DNA from: Lachnospiraceae bacterium UBA7054 | GTDB taxonomy: Bacteria > Bacillota > Clostridia > Lachnospirales > Lachnospiraceae | Assembly (NCBI GenBank): GCA_002492725.1 | Contig: DLAF01000002.1 | Location: 1 to 61,394 of the forward strand | Direction: 5' to 3' | DNA length: 61,394 nucleotides | In this document: positions 24,656-33,135 of the stretch, one piece after another | Position numbering within the stretch: the stretch's first letter is position 1 | Layout: each line of letters starts with the position of its first letter | Notes under the pieces: model-generated | The model's input: the letters and a program-made list of their open reading frames with translations, nothing else | Told to the model about the DNA's origin: nothing | Database searches by the model: none | Position numbers and translations under genes: made by a program

Positions 24656-25309
24656 TTATTTGTTGTTGCAGTACATTTCCGTAAGACTGCGTAATCTTTC
24701 AAAGATACTCTCATCGATAATATCCAGTCCGAAACCCCGCAACATTTGGTCAAACAGAACGCATTTCCGGTAGATCTTTTCGGGATCGTCGTCGAATACC
24801 ATAGGATCGAGCCAGACGTTTCCCACGAGCATAATAAGCTCTGCAAGCTCTTCGGGGTATTCGGTTTGAATGGAGCCATCCGCGATCCCCTGCTCTACGA
24901 TTGGCAGGACGTATTCGGGAGCTACGGTTTCCACAGATTCCATTAAAATACTGGAAACAAGCGCAGGACTTGATTTGATATTCGGGGCGGCAGAAAAAAT
25001 ACTGTCGTGTACAGGGCGGTTCAACGAGTCCTCCAAAAGCTTTTTCAGCTTACCCTTGCCTGTCAGATGGGGATCGTTTTTTATTTTCAAAAGCATTTTG
25101 TTAGAATATTCCGACATCTTGTTTGTCACGGCGATGAGTATTTCTTCCTTGGACTTGAAGTGGTGATAGATTGCGCCCTTGCTCAATCCGCCGAGGTTGT
25201 TGATGATGTCCTGTATCGAAGTGCGCTCGTAGCCCTTTTGTACAAACAGCCGCGTTGCCGTCTCAAGGATGAGATTTACGGTTTCTTCGGGATATTTATT
25301 GCGCGCCAA
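24656..25309 (-). CDS. TetR/AcrR-family repressor (217 aa)
   Basis: The N-terminal helix-turn-helix (TSIQDIINNLGGLSKGAIYHHFKSKEEIL, given here as residues ~30-58; core SKGAIYHHF) is typical of TetR proteins, followed by a helical ligand-binding domain. The start ATG is preceded by AGGAGGGATAAC on the minus strand. Two matching dyads, one 41 bases upstream of its own start and one upstream of the MFS gene, suggest it represses both itself and the pump. No ligand can be inferred. Confidence 0.9.
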   Translation of the reverse strand: MARNKYPEETVNLILETATRLFVQKGYERTSIQDIINNLGGLSKGAIYHHFKSKEEILIAVTNKMSEYSNKMLLKIKNDPHLTGKGKLKKLLEDSLNRPVHDSIFSAAPNIKSSPALVSSILMESVETVAPEYVLPIVEQGIADGSIQTEYPEELAELIMLVGNVWLDPMVFDDDPEKIYRKCVLFDQMLRGFGLDIIDESIFERLRSLTEMYCNNK

Positions 25310-25350
25310 AGTTATCCCTCCTAAGTTGATTGCAAAGCAATTTACCTTTT

Positions 25351-25367
25351 ACATACTAACGGTATGT
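25351..25367. promoter_or_regulatory. TetR operator upstream of tetR
   Basis: ACATAC-TAACG-GTATGT is a perfect six-base dyad with a five-base spacer, 42 bases from the tetR start codon. It matches the half-sites of the dyad at 24597-24611. Confidence 0.65.
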
Positions 25368-25419
25368 TTCTGTTATACAACTGTTTTTTTTGGGTGTCAA
25401 GTCATTTTTGCATTAAGAT

Positions 25420-25812
25420 TCAACTAAAATACATGTTATAAAAATCCGCAACAGTAACAATACAATTCTCCTTTGGATAGTGTTTTGTATTGCCAGTGAT
25501 AAGCGGTGCGTGACAGAATTTTGCAATTTCATAGAATTTTCGATCACTTTCATCCGTAAAAGGAATATTCTTAAGCGGGTCGGCTATGATTGAAATACCA
25601 TTGGATGTGATATGAGAAAGCAGGCTTTGAATTTCCCATTCTTCAAAGCAAAATTTTGGACGCTTTAGCACGGTATAGTATTCGTTTAAAATACGGTAAT
25701 CATAGCAGACAGTAAATCGGCGGTTGAGTACACTATTTATAATGATGGCGGGTTTACTGTCTGCGGACCATAAAGCAGAGACAAGGACATTGGTATCCAG
25801 AACAATATTCAT
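25420..25812 (-). CDS. PIN-domain toxin (130 aa)
   Basis: A small PIN-fold ribonuclease of the 'putative toxin-antitoxin system toxin component' type. The acidic site residues are visible: Asp6 in VLDTNVLVSAL, the glutamate in ILNEYYTVL, the aspartates in FTDESDRKFYEIA (~87-99), and TGNTKHYP near the end. It follows its antitoxin gene by four bases on the same strand. A relic of the same gene's 3' end lies at 23223-23270. Toxicity and substrate are inferred from the family. Confidence 0.85.
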   Translation of the reverse strand: MNIVLDTNVLVSALWSADSKPAIIINSVLNRRFTVCYDYRILNEYYTVLKRPKFCFEEWEIQSLLSHITSNGISIIADPLKNIPFTDESDRKFYEIAKFCHAPLITGNTKHYPKENCIVTVADFYNMYFS

Positions 25813-25816
25813 AGAG

Positions 25817-26092
25817 TCAATCTCCCTTTCTGGCGGCGCTTATTTCTGCTTCGATTTCTTCTTCACTCATAAATCCATTGGTGTGGGAACGGCTTCGCAT
25901 ATTATTAAATGCAATCATGGCTTTTGCCTGTCTGACGGCTTGAAGCATCACTTCAAAGTTATCTTCGGAAAGATCAAGCAGGAGTGCAGAAGGCTTACCA
26001 TTATTTGTAATAACAGCTTCTCCACTTCCTTTCAGATTTTCCCAGATTGACTTGGAGTCATTTCTTAAATCACGTATCGAATAAAAATTCAT
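25817..26092 (-). CDS. Phd/YefM-like antitoxin (91 aa)
   Basis: The N-terminus (MNFYSIRDLRNDSKSIWENL) and the following strands (GEAVITNNGKPSALLLDLSE) match Phd/YefM antitoxins, which bind operator DNA and neutralise the toxin with their C-terminal tail. ATG 26092 has GAGG upstream; the ATG at 26104 has none. It is the first gene of a two-gene operon with the PIN toxin. Confidence 0.82.
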   Translation of the reverse strand: MNFYSIRDLRNDSKSIWENLKGSGEAVITNNGKPSALLLDLSEDNFEVMLQAVRQAKAMIAFNNMRSRSHTNGFMSEEEIEAEISAARKGD

Positions 26093-26270
26093 TATAATCC
26101 TCATTTCTGCGCATGTTTTTCACGCTTTCGCCTCTTTTTATTATCTATGATACACGATTGTCATCAAATTATCAACAAATTGTGCCTTACTGTTATCAGA
26201 AAAACATGATAAAATGAAATATCAAAATGCAGGCTACCGATGAAAGTTATCTTACAGGGAAAATGCCATC

Positions 26271-27767
26271 ATGGATAATAGGGCAAAACGGATTTTGCAG
26301 GGTATTATATATGTTTCTGTTTTTATCATAGGGCTGATCGTAGGAACGCTTTTATGCCGCAGTAAAGCTATCTGGCGGGATCGGGGTACGGCGCAGACGG
26401 GAATCACTCCGCCAGAGATGCAGGAAGCTGCTTTGTCGGAAAACAAAGATTTGGCGGTGGGGACGGAAACGCCTGTGTCTGAGGCGGACGAAATTGTGGT
26501 AGACTATCCGTTTTCCTACGGTGAGAAGGGATGGTCGCTGGTCCTGCGAAAGAGCGGCGGAGAGGATGTACAAAACGGTGAAGCGGTGCACAAGGAATCC
26601 GCCCGGCGTAGCTTTTGCCTGTACGATGAGAACGGACAGCTCTTACAGGAATTTCCCTGCGGGATCGTGTCGGCAGAAGTGATTTTTCGGTATGACGTTT
26701 TGTTTGATTATTACAAGGATATGATCGTCTATCCGGCAGACGCGCCGGAGTCGGGAGCGGAAGGACTCTGTTATCAGTGGGAACGTGAAAAACAGAGATT
26801 TGCGGAAGAAACCGTGGAGACCAAGTCGATCTGCAGGATCCATCAGGGGCTTCGGCGCGTGGTGGAGCTACGCAGATGGACAGTGTGCAAAGATGTTAAG
26901 ACAGGAGAAGAAATCCTTTGTATCCGCGACTGTCTGGAAGAACAGGATATATACACGGGGAAAATGAAAAGATATGATACCGGCAATCTAAAGAATGAGA
27001 AATATTATCAATTTTTGTTTTGGGAAGGTCTTGAAACATTTTGGGGTGATGAGAATGACAGTCCGATTCGATTTTGCAATGAACATCTGGAGCAGATAGA
27101 GTATGAGGATAAACAGGCGTTCTTGGCTGATCACGGGTTTGCGGGATCGGAGGCGTTTTACGAATACCGTGACCGGTTCGGCAATCTGATCATGGAGATT
27201 TATTTCGATCAGCAGGCAGGACGGGGCTGCGGCATCCGCTATTATTACAGTTTTAACGATAAGCTAAAGAAAAGAGCCACCCGTGACGGGTTCGCATTTG
27301 AGGAAGTGGAGACCGGAGTGTGGGAGCCGCAAGAGGAATTTTCCAAGTTGACTGTTTACGGAGATGATGTCAGTAAATCTGCGTCTGGTTACAAAGAAAT
27401 TTATAAGTACACGGATGACGGGAAAATATCATCCTTTGAGGCGAGAGGAATGGATCTGGTTGATAAGGTACCGATGGAAGTGAGTTTGCTTTCTTTGGAT
27501 TATATTTACCGCGATGACGGGACGCTGTATCATAGAGAGTATCATCATTACCCAAAATTCTTTAGCAGCGCCGGACAATCGGAGGACGGCGATTATGATA
27601 AGCAGGGCAGACTGGTCTATCGATACAGTTATATCACGCATGGCGCGATGGACGAATATTACCTGTATGACGGAAATCATAAAGAGCCAAAGTATCGTCT
27701 GTTTTTGGATTGGGGTGCAAGCAATTATGCCTATGTGCGGATGATTGCATATGACAGCGCCGATTGA
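26271..27767 (+). CDS. Membrane-anchored hypothetical protein (498 aa)
   Basis: A short basic N-terminus and one hydrophobic segment (IIYVSVFIIGLIVGTLL, residues ~12-28) act as an anchor or uncleaved signal; the rest is predicted to be outside. The body is rich in Tyr, Asp and Glu. The second half contains repeating 'YxYxDxGxLxxR' strands (YKYTDDGKISS, YIYRDDGTLYHREY, YDKQGRLVYRYSY) reminiscent of RHS/YD-like beta repeats, without the canonical consensus. I do not recognise the family. An extended -10 (TGATAAAAT, 26206-26214) lies upstream; the ribosome site (CAGGGAAAA) is moderate. Confidence 0.6.
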   Translation: MDNRAKRILQGIIYVSVFIIGLIVGTLLCRSKAIWRDRGTAQTGITPPEMQEAALSENKDLAVGTETPVSEADEIVVDYPFSYGEKGWSLVLRKSGGEDVQNGEAVHKESARRSFCLYDENGQLLQEFPCGIVSAEVIFRYDVLFDYYKDMIVYPADAPESGAEGLCYQWEREKQRFAEETVETKSICRIHQGLRRVVELRRWTVCKDVKTGEEILCIRDCLEEQDIYTGKMKRYDTGNLKNEKYYQFLFWEGLETFWGDENDSPIRFCNEHLEQIEYEDKQAFLADHGFAGSEAFYEYRDRFGNLIMEIYFDQQAGRGCGIRYYYSFNDKLKKRATRDGFAFEEVETGVWEPQEEFSKLTVYGDDVSKSASGYKEIYKYTDDGKISSFEARGMDLVDKVPMEVSLLSLDYIYRDDGTLYHREYHHYPKFFSSAGQSEDGDYDKQGRLVYRYSYITHGAMDEYYLYDGNHKEPKYRLFLDWGASNYAYVRMIAYDSAD

Positions 27768-27788
27768 CTGAAAAAGAGGAACACACTC

Positions 27789-29144
27789 ATGCAGAAGGCA
27801 ACTGATTTTTCACAGGGGAAGGTCTGGCAGAATATCGTTGCGCAGTCCATTCCGCTGATTTTGGCACAGCTTGTACAGCTGTTATATAATGTGGTAGACC
27901 GCATTTATATCGGGCATCTGTCGGGAGCGGACAGTATGGCACTGACGGGCATCGGACTGGTGTTTCCGTTGACCACTCTGATCGCGGCGCTCACATTCCT
28001 GTTTGGGACGGGCGGCACGCCGCTTTTTTCCATTGCCAGAGGAGCGGGACAGGAAGATCGGGCGGGGAAAATCCTCGGCAATACCTTTTCCCTCCTGCTT
28101 GGCACCTCCGTGGTGATGTTTCTTCTTTGTTATCTGTTTCGCAGACCGGTGCTTTATCTGTTTGGCGCAAGCGAAGCTTCCTACCAGTATGCCGACGCTT
28201 ACCTGAAAATCTATCTGTGGGGGACGCCGTTTACCATGCTTGCTACGGGATTAAATGGGTTTATCAATGCGCAGGGCTTTCCCCGCATGGGCATGATGAC
28301 GACGCTGTTAGGCGCTTTGCTCAATCTGGCGCTGGATCCGATTTTTATTTTCGGGCTGCATATGGGCGTGGGCGGTGCGGCGGCTGCCACAGTGATCAGT
28401 CAGGCGGTTTCCTGTATCTGGGTGCTTTTGTTTTTGACCGGTAAAAAGGCGCTGCTTCCCATAAGAAAAGCGAATTTGCGGGTTGAGGGAAAGCTGGCAA
28501 AGGAGATCATGACGCTGGGAATGTCGGGCTTTATCATGCAGGGGACGAACTGCCTGGTGCAGGTGGTGTGCAATGCCACGCTTAAGGCATACGGCGGCGA
28601 TCTCTATGTGGGCGTGATGACGGTGATCAACTCTGCCAGAGAAATTCTGGGTTTGCCGGTCAGCGGCATCACAAGCGGCGCACAGCCGGTGCTGGGATAT
28701 AATTACGGCGCGAAAGCATATGAGAGAGTCAGACAGGGCATCCGCTTTACCGCCGCGCTGGGAATCGTGTATACGCTGTTTGCGTGGCTGCTGGTGCTCT
28801 TAAGTCCGCATCTGCTCTTGTCCGTCTTCACGGAGGATGCCGCATTGATCGAGGCGGGGGTAGGCGCAATGCGTTTATACTTTTTCGGCTTCTTCTTTAT
28901 GGCATTTCAGTTTACGGGGCAGTCCGCGTTTACGGCGCTGGGAGATTCCCGCCATGCTATTTTTTTCTCTTTGTTTCGCAAGGCGGTGATTGTCGCGCCG
29001 CTGACGGTGTTTTTGCCGAAAGTTGGTTTTGGCGTGGACGGCGTGTTTCTGGCGGAGCCGATTTCCAATGCGATTGGCGGGTTGGCGTGTTTTGTAACGA
29101 TGTATGTGACGCTTTATCGGAAGCTAAAGCGAGATGAAGTCTGA
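27789..29144 (+). CDS. MATE-family multidrug/Na+ antiporter (451 aa)
   Basis: Twelve hydrophobic segments in two related halves. MATE hallmarks are the N-terminal LAQLVQLLYNVVDRIYIGHL (residues ~25-44), the GTGGTPLFSIARGAG loop, and the second-half GITSGAQPVLGYNYGAK. It exports cationic drugs or metabolites using Na+ or H+. AAAGAGGAACAC precedes ATG 27789, 21 bases after the upstream gene, so the two may be co-transcribed. Confidence 0.93.
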   Translation: MQKATDFSQGKVWQNIVAQSIPLILAQLVQLLYNVVDRIYIGHLSGADSMALTGIGLVFPLTTLIAALTFLFGTGGTPLFSIARGAGQEDRAGKILGNTFSLLLGTSVVMFLLCYLFRRPVLYLFGASEASYQYADAYLKIYLWGTPFTMLATGLNGFINAQGFPRMGMMTTLLGALLNLALDPIFIFGLHMGVGGAAAATVISQAVSCIWVLLFLTGKKALLPIRKANLRVEGKLAKEIMTLGMSGFIMQGTNCLVQVVCNATLKAYGGDLYVGVMTVINSAREILGLPVSGITSGAQPVLGYNYGAKAYERVRQGIRFTAALGIVYTLFAWLLVLLSPHLLLSVFTEDAALIEAGVGAMRLYFFGFFFMAFQFTGQSAFTALGDSRHAIFFSLFRKAVIVAPLTVFLPKVGFGVDGVFLAEPISNAIGGLACFVTMYVTLYRKLKRDEV

Positions 29145-29470
29145 CATAATGGTAGAGTTTGAAAAAGATGAAGAAATTTGTAATATAATTATTGTTCCAA
29201 AAGTGGAAGCGAAGTGATGGTGGAATTAAGCTGATATAAAAATTTATTGAAAATATCTAAGTTTAAGGATATAATATGCCTATTAAGGCGGCAGGGAGAT
29301 TACTGAGTTGTAATGGATAGCGGTATGAAGACATATTTTGGAAAGTATGCTATAATTTAATATAAAGTATTTCGACATTGAAAGATGTTTCTATCTTTAA
29401 TTAAACAAATTCCTAATTTGTGGGCATACTCTTATATTGGGAGGTGCCTATGCGAAAAGGAGGATTTAAT
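29145..29470 (+). other. AT-rich intergenic segment with one strong -10 element
   Basis: About 325 bases, markedly richer in A+T than the MATE gene before it. It holds a 22-codon open frame (29150-29218, ending IVPKVEAK) with no ribosome site, probably a fragment. TGCTATAAT (29348-29356) is an excellent extended -10 that can drive the two small genes that follow. No terminator with a clear U-tract was found for the MATE gene. Confidence 0.45.
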
Positions 29471-29674
29471 ATGTATTTAACGAAGGAGAAAAAGAAATCC
29501 AGCATATATCGTGGTTATACCCCTCAATTGCCTAATCATCAAGAAGTAGAAGTTCAGGTATATGTCTCTCATGCGATAGGCAGAGATATTTCAAAACATA
29601 TGCAGGATGCTGTTAAATCTATGTCTGCCATGATTGTCCATGGTTTAATAGAAGGAGGTGAAAACCATGGCTGA
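29471..29674 (+). CDS. Small soluble protein, unrecognised (67 aa)
   Basis: Begins MYLTKEKKKSSIYRGYTPQ; basic at the N-terminus, then an amphipathic helical part (GRDISKHMQDAVKSMSAMIVH). ATG 29471 has a near-perfect site (AAAAGGAGGATTTAAT). An in-frame ATG at 29450, itself after GGGAGGTG, could add seven residues. It overlaps the next gene by eight bases. Codon use is more AT-rich than the neighbours. No family recognised. Confidence 0.6.
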   Translation: MYLTKEKKKSSIYRGYTPQLPNHQEVEVQVYVSHAIGRDISKHMQDAVKSMSAMIVHGLIEGGENHG

Positions 29675-30119
29675 AAAGGAACAGATTGTTAAAGAAAAAG
29701 ATGAAGCAGCAGAATTATCGGAAAATGGGAAAGAAATAGAGGCAGAGTTAGAAGAAGTTTTAGATAGCGTTCCGCCGGAGCACCGCAAAACGATAGAACG
29801 TATGATGATTTCATCTATTCAGATGAGAAGTATTTCTTCTCCGCCTGAGGCAGCTGTAATGAAAAAACTGACCCCGGAACATATTTCGCAATTTTTAGAT
29901 GGCGCATCGCAGGAGATGCAAAAGAGTTATGCAGAAAGGTTTCATAAAAAAGTCTTTACATTTTTAACGATGATAGTCGCAATGGCTTTTTTCGTTGTTG
30001 TTATTATTTTGTTAAGGGACGACACGGATGTTATGGAAAAAGTAATATATGCGGTTGGGGGCGTTTGTGCCGGGGCATTTGGCGGTTATGGGCTTGCGAA
30101 AAGAGGAACGGATGATTAG
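29667..30119 (+). CDS. Small two-span membrane protein, unrecognised (150 aa)
   Basis: An acidic helical N-terminal region (~1-45) is followed by VLDSVPPEHRKTIERMM, LTPEHISQFLDGASQEM and two hydrophobic spans near the C-terminus (TFLTMIVAMAFFVVVIILL and VIYAVGGVCAGAFGGYGL). The layout loosely recalls DUF2335-type membrane proteins but I would not assign it. AAGGAGGTG precedes ATG 29667, and its start lies inside the preceding small gene, so the pair is translationally coupled. A terminator follows. Confidence 0.65.
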   Translation: MAEKEQIVKEKDEAAELSENGKEIEAELEEVLDSVPPEHRKTIERMMISSIQMRSISSPPEAAVMKKLTPEHISQFLDGASQEMQKSYAERFHKKVFTFLTMIVAMAFFVVVIILLRDDTDVMEKVIYAVGGVCAGAFGGYGLAKRGTDD

Positions 30120-30147
30120 AAAGTAAAGTGAATACTCAGTTAATGGA

Positions 30148-30189
30148 AATAGCGCCTTATCAAGTCGAATAGAGGCGCTATTTCTTTGT
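30148..30189 (+). terminator. Hairpin terminator
   Basis: AAATAGCGCCT pairs perfectly with AGGCGCTATTT (11 bp), followed by CTTTGT. It ends the two small AT-rich genes. Confidence 0.6.
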
Positions 30190-30224
30190 CAACAGGTGCT
30201 TATACTAACAAGGAAGAGGAAACG

Positions 30225-31007
30225 ATGCGGGAAGAATTTAGCAGAACAGAGATGCTTTTGGGAAGCGCGGCGATGGACAAACTTGCCTGTTCGCGCGTGG
30301 CGGTGTTCGGCATCGGCGGCGTGGGCGGCTATGTGTGTGAAGCGCTTGCCAGAAGCGGCGTGGGCGCCCTTGACCTGATCGACAAGGACAGGGTGGCGGT
30401 TTCCAATGTTAACCGCCAGATCATCGCCACACAGGAGACGGTGGGGAGGGAGAAAACCGATGTGATGCGGGAGCGGATTCTTTCCATCAATCCACAGGCG
30501 CAGGTGCGGGTTTATCCCTGCTTTTTTCTGCCGGAGAATGCGGACAGCTTTCCTTTTCATGAATACGATTATGTGGTGGATGCGGTGGACACCGTGACGG
30601 CAAAGATTGAACTGGTGATGCGTGCGCAGGCGATTGGCGTGCCGATTATCAGCAGCATGGGAGCGGGCAATAAGCTGGATCCTGCGGCTTTTCGAGTGTC
30701 GGATATTTATGAGACAAAAGTTTGTCCCCTTGCAAGAGTGATGCGCAGGGAATTGAAAAAGCGGGGCGTGGAACATTTGAAGGTGGTGTACTCGGAAGAA
30801 GAACCGATCATTTCCGTGGGGGAGAATATGGCGGATGAGGCTGATGGCGGTGACGGCAGGAAGAACGGATGTGGCGACGGGACGGTTAGAGATACAGCGC
30901 GCCGCCAGACGCCCGGCAGCGTCGCTTTCGTTCCCTCCGTGGCGGGACTCATCATTGCGGGGGAAGTGGTGAAGGATCTGGCGGAAAGAAAGAAAAATTC
31001 CCTGTAA
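30225..31007 (+). CDS. tcdA: tRNA cyclic N6-threonylcarbamoyladenosine synthase TcdA-like (260 aa)
   Basis: An E1/ThiF-fold ATP-dependent dehydratase that cyclises t6A37 of tRNAs. The nucleotide loop GIGGVGGYV is at 29-37; DKDRVAVSNVNRQ and the CPLARVMRRELKKRG segment (conserved Cys-Pro) follow. The C-terminal VPSVAGLIIAGEVV is typical. A Gly/Asp-rich loop (DEADGGDGRKNGCGDG) at about residue 205 is longer than I expect for the family. ATG 30225 follows AAGGAAGAGGAAAC; upstream in-frame codons lack a ribosome site. A terminator follows. Confidence 0.88.
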   Translation: MREEFSRTEMLLGSAAMDKLACSRVAVFGIGGVGGYVCEALARSGVGALDLIDKDRVAVSNVNRQIIATQETVGREKTDVMRERILSINPQAQVRVYPCFFLPENADSFPFHEYDYVVDAVDTVTAKIELVMRAQAIGVPIISSMGAGNKLDPAAFRVSDIYETKVCPLARVMRRELKKRGVEHLKVVYSEEEPIISVGENMADEADGGDGRKNGCGDGTVRDTARRQTPGSVAFVPSVAGLIIAGEVVKDLAERKKNSL

Positions 31008-31089
31008 GCATGCGCTGTACACGATTGTCAGAGTGATAAGTTATGTAAACTGCAAAATTAGAGAGTGTATGTGCAGATTCTAGGGTGAA

Positions 31090-31120
31090 AGAGGCGGATT
31101 GGATGAACCGCTTCTTTTTT
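31090..31120 (+). terminator. Rho-independent terminator
   Basis: AGAGGCGG pairs with CCGCTTCT (one G-U pair) and runs into TTTTTT. It ends tcdA. An exact GTTATGTAAAC word lies 40 bases upstream (31040-31050). Confidence 0.7.
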
Positions 31121-31289
31121 AGTCTATAGGATTCGGATTATCAAAAGGTGTCTGCGTCAAGTTGAGAGGGCAAATTGCCCAAATAACGTTCTTGTGTCGG
31201 GTTGCAAAAAATGTTCCTATTGTGTGCTGAAAACGACAGGAATGGCGTCTTATAGGATGAGTGATAAAATACAGAGGGAGGATAATGCA

Positions 31290-31844
31290 ATGAATGACAA
31301 AGACATTGTGAAATTATTTGTTGCACGCACGCAGCAGGCAATTACCGAATTGTCACAAAAATATGGGCAGCTTTGTTTTCACATTGCTTTCAATATTCTG
31401 AAATGCAATGAAGATGCCGAGGAGTGTGAAAATGATACTTATCTGAAAACATGGAACAGTATCCCGCCTGACGATCCTATGTGTTTGAGAGCTTATGTCA
31501 GTCGGATCGCGCGTAATTTGGCGCTGTCCAGATATCGATACCATCACAGGCAGATGAGGGACAGTTATCTGCAGGTCTATTTGTCGGAATTGCAGGATTG
31601 TATTCCGGCATCTATGGATGTGGAAGTTTCGGCGGACGACACGGTAAGCAGTGCCATTCAAACTTTTTTAGCAGCGCAGGATCGGACTGTCAGAGCCTTG
31701 TTTATCCAAAGGTATTTTTACATGGAAAGCATTTCCGTCCTTTCCAAGAAATTTGGGTTGAAAGAAAGCAGCATTTCTACAAAACTGAATCGGACAAGAT
31801 TAAAACTGAAGTGTTATTTGGAGAGAGAGGGGGTTGTGCTGTGA
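31290..31844 (+). CDS. ECF-type RNA polymerase sigma factor (184 aa)
   Basis: Sigma region 2 is seen at ~15-75 (KYGQLCFHIAFNIL, DAEECENDTYLKTWNSIPP, YVSRIARNLALSRYR). Region 4 at ~125-180 has an HTH (YMESISVLSKKFGLKESSI, then STKLNRTRLKLKCYL). The start is ATG 31290 after GAGGGAGGATA; the longer open frame has no ribosome site. Its stop overlaps the GTG start of the membrane protein that follows, a usual sigma/anti-sigma arrangement. It is only distantly similar to the other sigma factor in this window. Confidence 0.85.
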   Translation: MNDKDIVKLFVARTQQAITELSQKYGQLCFHIAFNILKCNEDAEECENDTYLKTWNSIPPDDPMCLRAYVSRIARNLALSRYRYHHRQMRDSYLQVYLSELQDCIPASMDVEVSADDTVSSAIQTFLAAQDRTVRALFIQRYFYMESISVLSKKFGLKESSISTKLNRTRLKLKCYLEREGVVL

Positions 31845-32695
31845 AGCCGGAGGAAAGGTTGTTAGAGCTGATTGGAAATATCCCGGATGAAATGCTGGAT
31901 GAGGCTTTGGATGTGAAAAAGACAGACAGATCCGGTAAAAAGAGAGTGCTCTTTGGTGTTGCGGCAGCAGCCTGTATCGTTATACTGTTTGTCAGATTTG
32001 TCCCTGCGGGACAAGTGATGGCAGCACAGATCAGGGAGCATGTTGAGCGTTTGTTGGAAGATCTGTTTCCGCCAAAAGAGATTCCGTTGACGTTTGAGGG
32101 GATGGAAGAGAAAATTCCCCATGAGGTCTATGGAGAACTGCCAAAAGAGACAGATGGATTTGCCATCTATGTCGATCCGGATTCTTTTGAAATAACAGAA
32201 GAGGAGGATAGCCATGTAATCCGTGGAAAGCGTATTGTTTATACAAGAGAAGACGCCATCAGGGATAACGAGGCGCTGCTTGCCGGGTTAACAGAGGAGG
32301 AGAAGGAGCAGAAGATTAGGGAGATCGTTAAGGAGAGACAGGCGTTTTATGACAGCTTTTCCACAGGAGAGATTCGGATCACACATAGGCAGGAAGTTTC
32401 CGTGGAAGAGGCCGCCGGGAAAATGAGGAAAGAAATGTTGGAACGCTATACCGATGTATCTGACATCGTAGCTTCTGAACTGCCTAAGGGACTGTATTTG
32501 CGCGCGGCTGAAGGAACGGCATGGGACTGTGAAGTGAAGGAAGTCTATTTTGTGGACGATGGTCTTGGCGGTGTTTTTGTTATCACGGCAAGCTGCATCG
32601 TGGAGGCGGAAGAAGGAACGGGAGCCAGATTCCGTTCCATGATTGAAACTTTTGAGGTGTTGGAGCCTTCTGATGCTATGCAGATAGAGAGATAG
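31841..32695 (+). CDS. Putative membrane anti-sigma regulator (284 aa)
   Basis: A short cytoplasmic N-terminus (~30 residues, KPEERLLELIGNIPDEMLDEAL), one span (VLFGVAAAACIVILFVRFV, ~41-59), then an extracytoplasmic part of ~220 residues rich in Glu and Lys. No DUF3298 pattern is visible and I do not recognise the outer domain. GTG 31841 was chosen as start (GAGAGAGAGGGGG upstream; overlap with the sigma stop). The anti-sigma role is inferred from topology and operon position. GTTATGTAAAC (32760-32770) lies 65 bases after its stop. Confidence 0.65.
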   Translation: MKPEERLLELIGNIPDEMLDEALDVKKTDRSGKKRVLFGVAAAACIVILFVRFVPAGQVMAAQIREHVERLLEDLFPPKEIPLTFEGMEEKIPHEVYGELPKETDGFAIYVDPDSFEITEEEDSHVIRGKRIVYTREDAIRDNEALLAGLTEEEKEQKIREIVKERQAFYDSFSTGEIRITHRQEVSVEEAAGKMRKEMLERYTDVSDIVASELPKGLYLRAAEGTAWDCEVKEVYFVDDGLGGVFVITASCIVEAEEGTGARFRSMIETFEVLEPSDAMQIER

Positions 32696-32786
32696 CAAAT
32701 CGGCTTGCAAAGGCGCATGGCAGAGGAAAGTATTGAAGAAATTGACGGTAGATAGAATAGTTATGTAAACCTACGGACGGGCGATG

Positions 32787-33062
32787 TTATGCATCAGTCT
32801 CATCCTGCGGCGGGCGGTTCTCCTCCCGCCGTTTTTTCATTAAATCCAAGGACCAGATCATAAGCCACAGCAAAATCGGCAGGCCGATCGTGGCGACCAG
32901 ACAGCCGGCAAAGAGCCGTCCGGAGTCGCCAAGATCAAGACAGGCTACGATGAACGCGCCGATATACATGCCGACCAGCAGGATGACGCAGATTAGCGCT
33001 GCGATCTGCTTGGGGGCTATTTTCTTATCTTGCTTTTTCGTGATGTTATCGTCAGGTTTCAT
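32787..33062 (-). CDS. Small two-span membrane protein (91 aa)
   Basis: A basic N-terminus (KKQDKKIAPKQIAALI), two hydrophobic segments (ALICVILLVGMYIGAFIVACL and LFAGCLVATIGLPILLWLMI) and a charged C-terminus. ATG 33062 has AGAGGGAAACC upstream on the minus strand. It lies downstream of the ABC permease on the same strand, 73 bases on, and could be the last gene of that operon. No family recognised. Confidence 0.65.
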   Translation of the reverse strand: MKPDDNITKKQDKKIAPKQIAALICVILLVGMYIGAFIVACLDLGDSGRLFAGCLVATIGLPILLWLMIWSLDLMKKRREENRPPQDETDA

Positions 33063-33135
33063 ATGGTTTCCCTCTTTTTGTAACAATTTACCATATTTTC
33101 CGAAGAAAAGGAAGTACCTGACTCTTTTTTATGTC

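Noticed and set aside
31598..31840. Upstream extension of the anti-sigma-like ORF
   Set aside because: It lies entirely inside the sigma-factor gene; GTG 31841 has a good ribosome site and the expected overlap.
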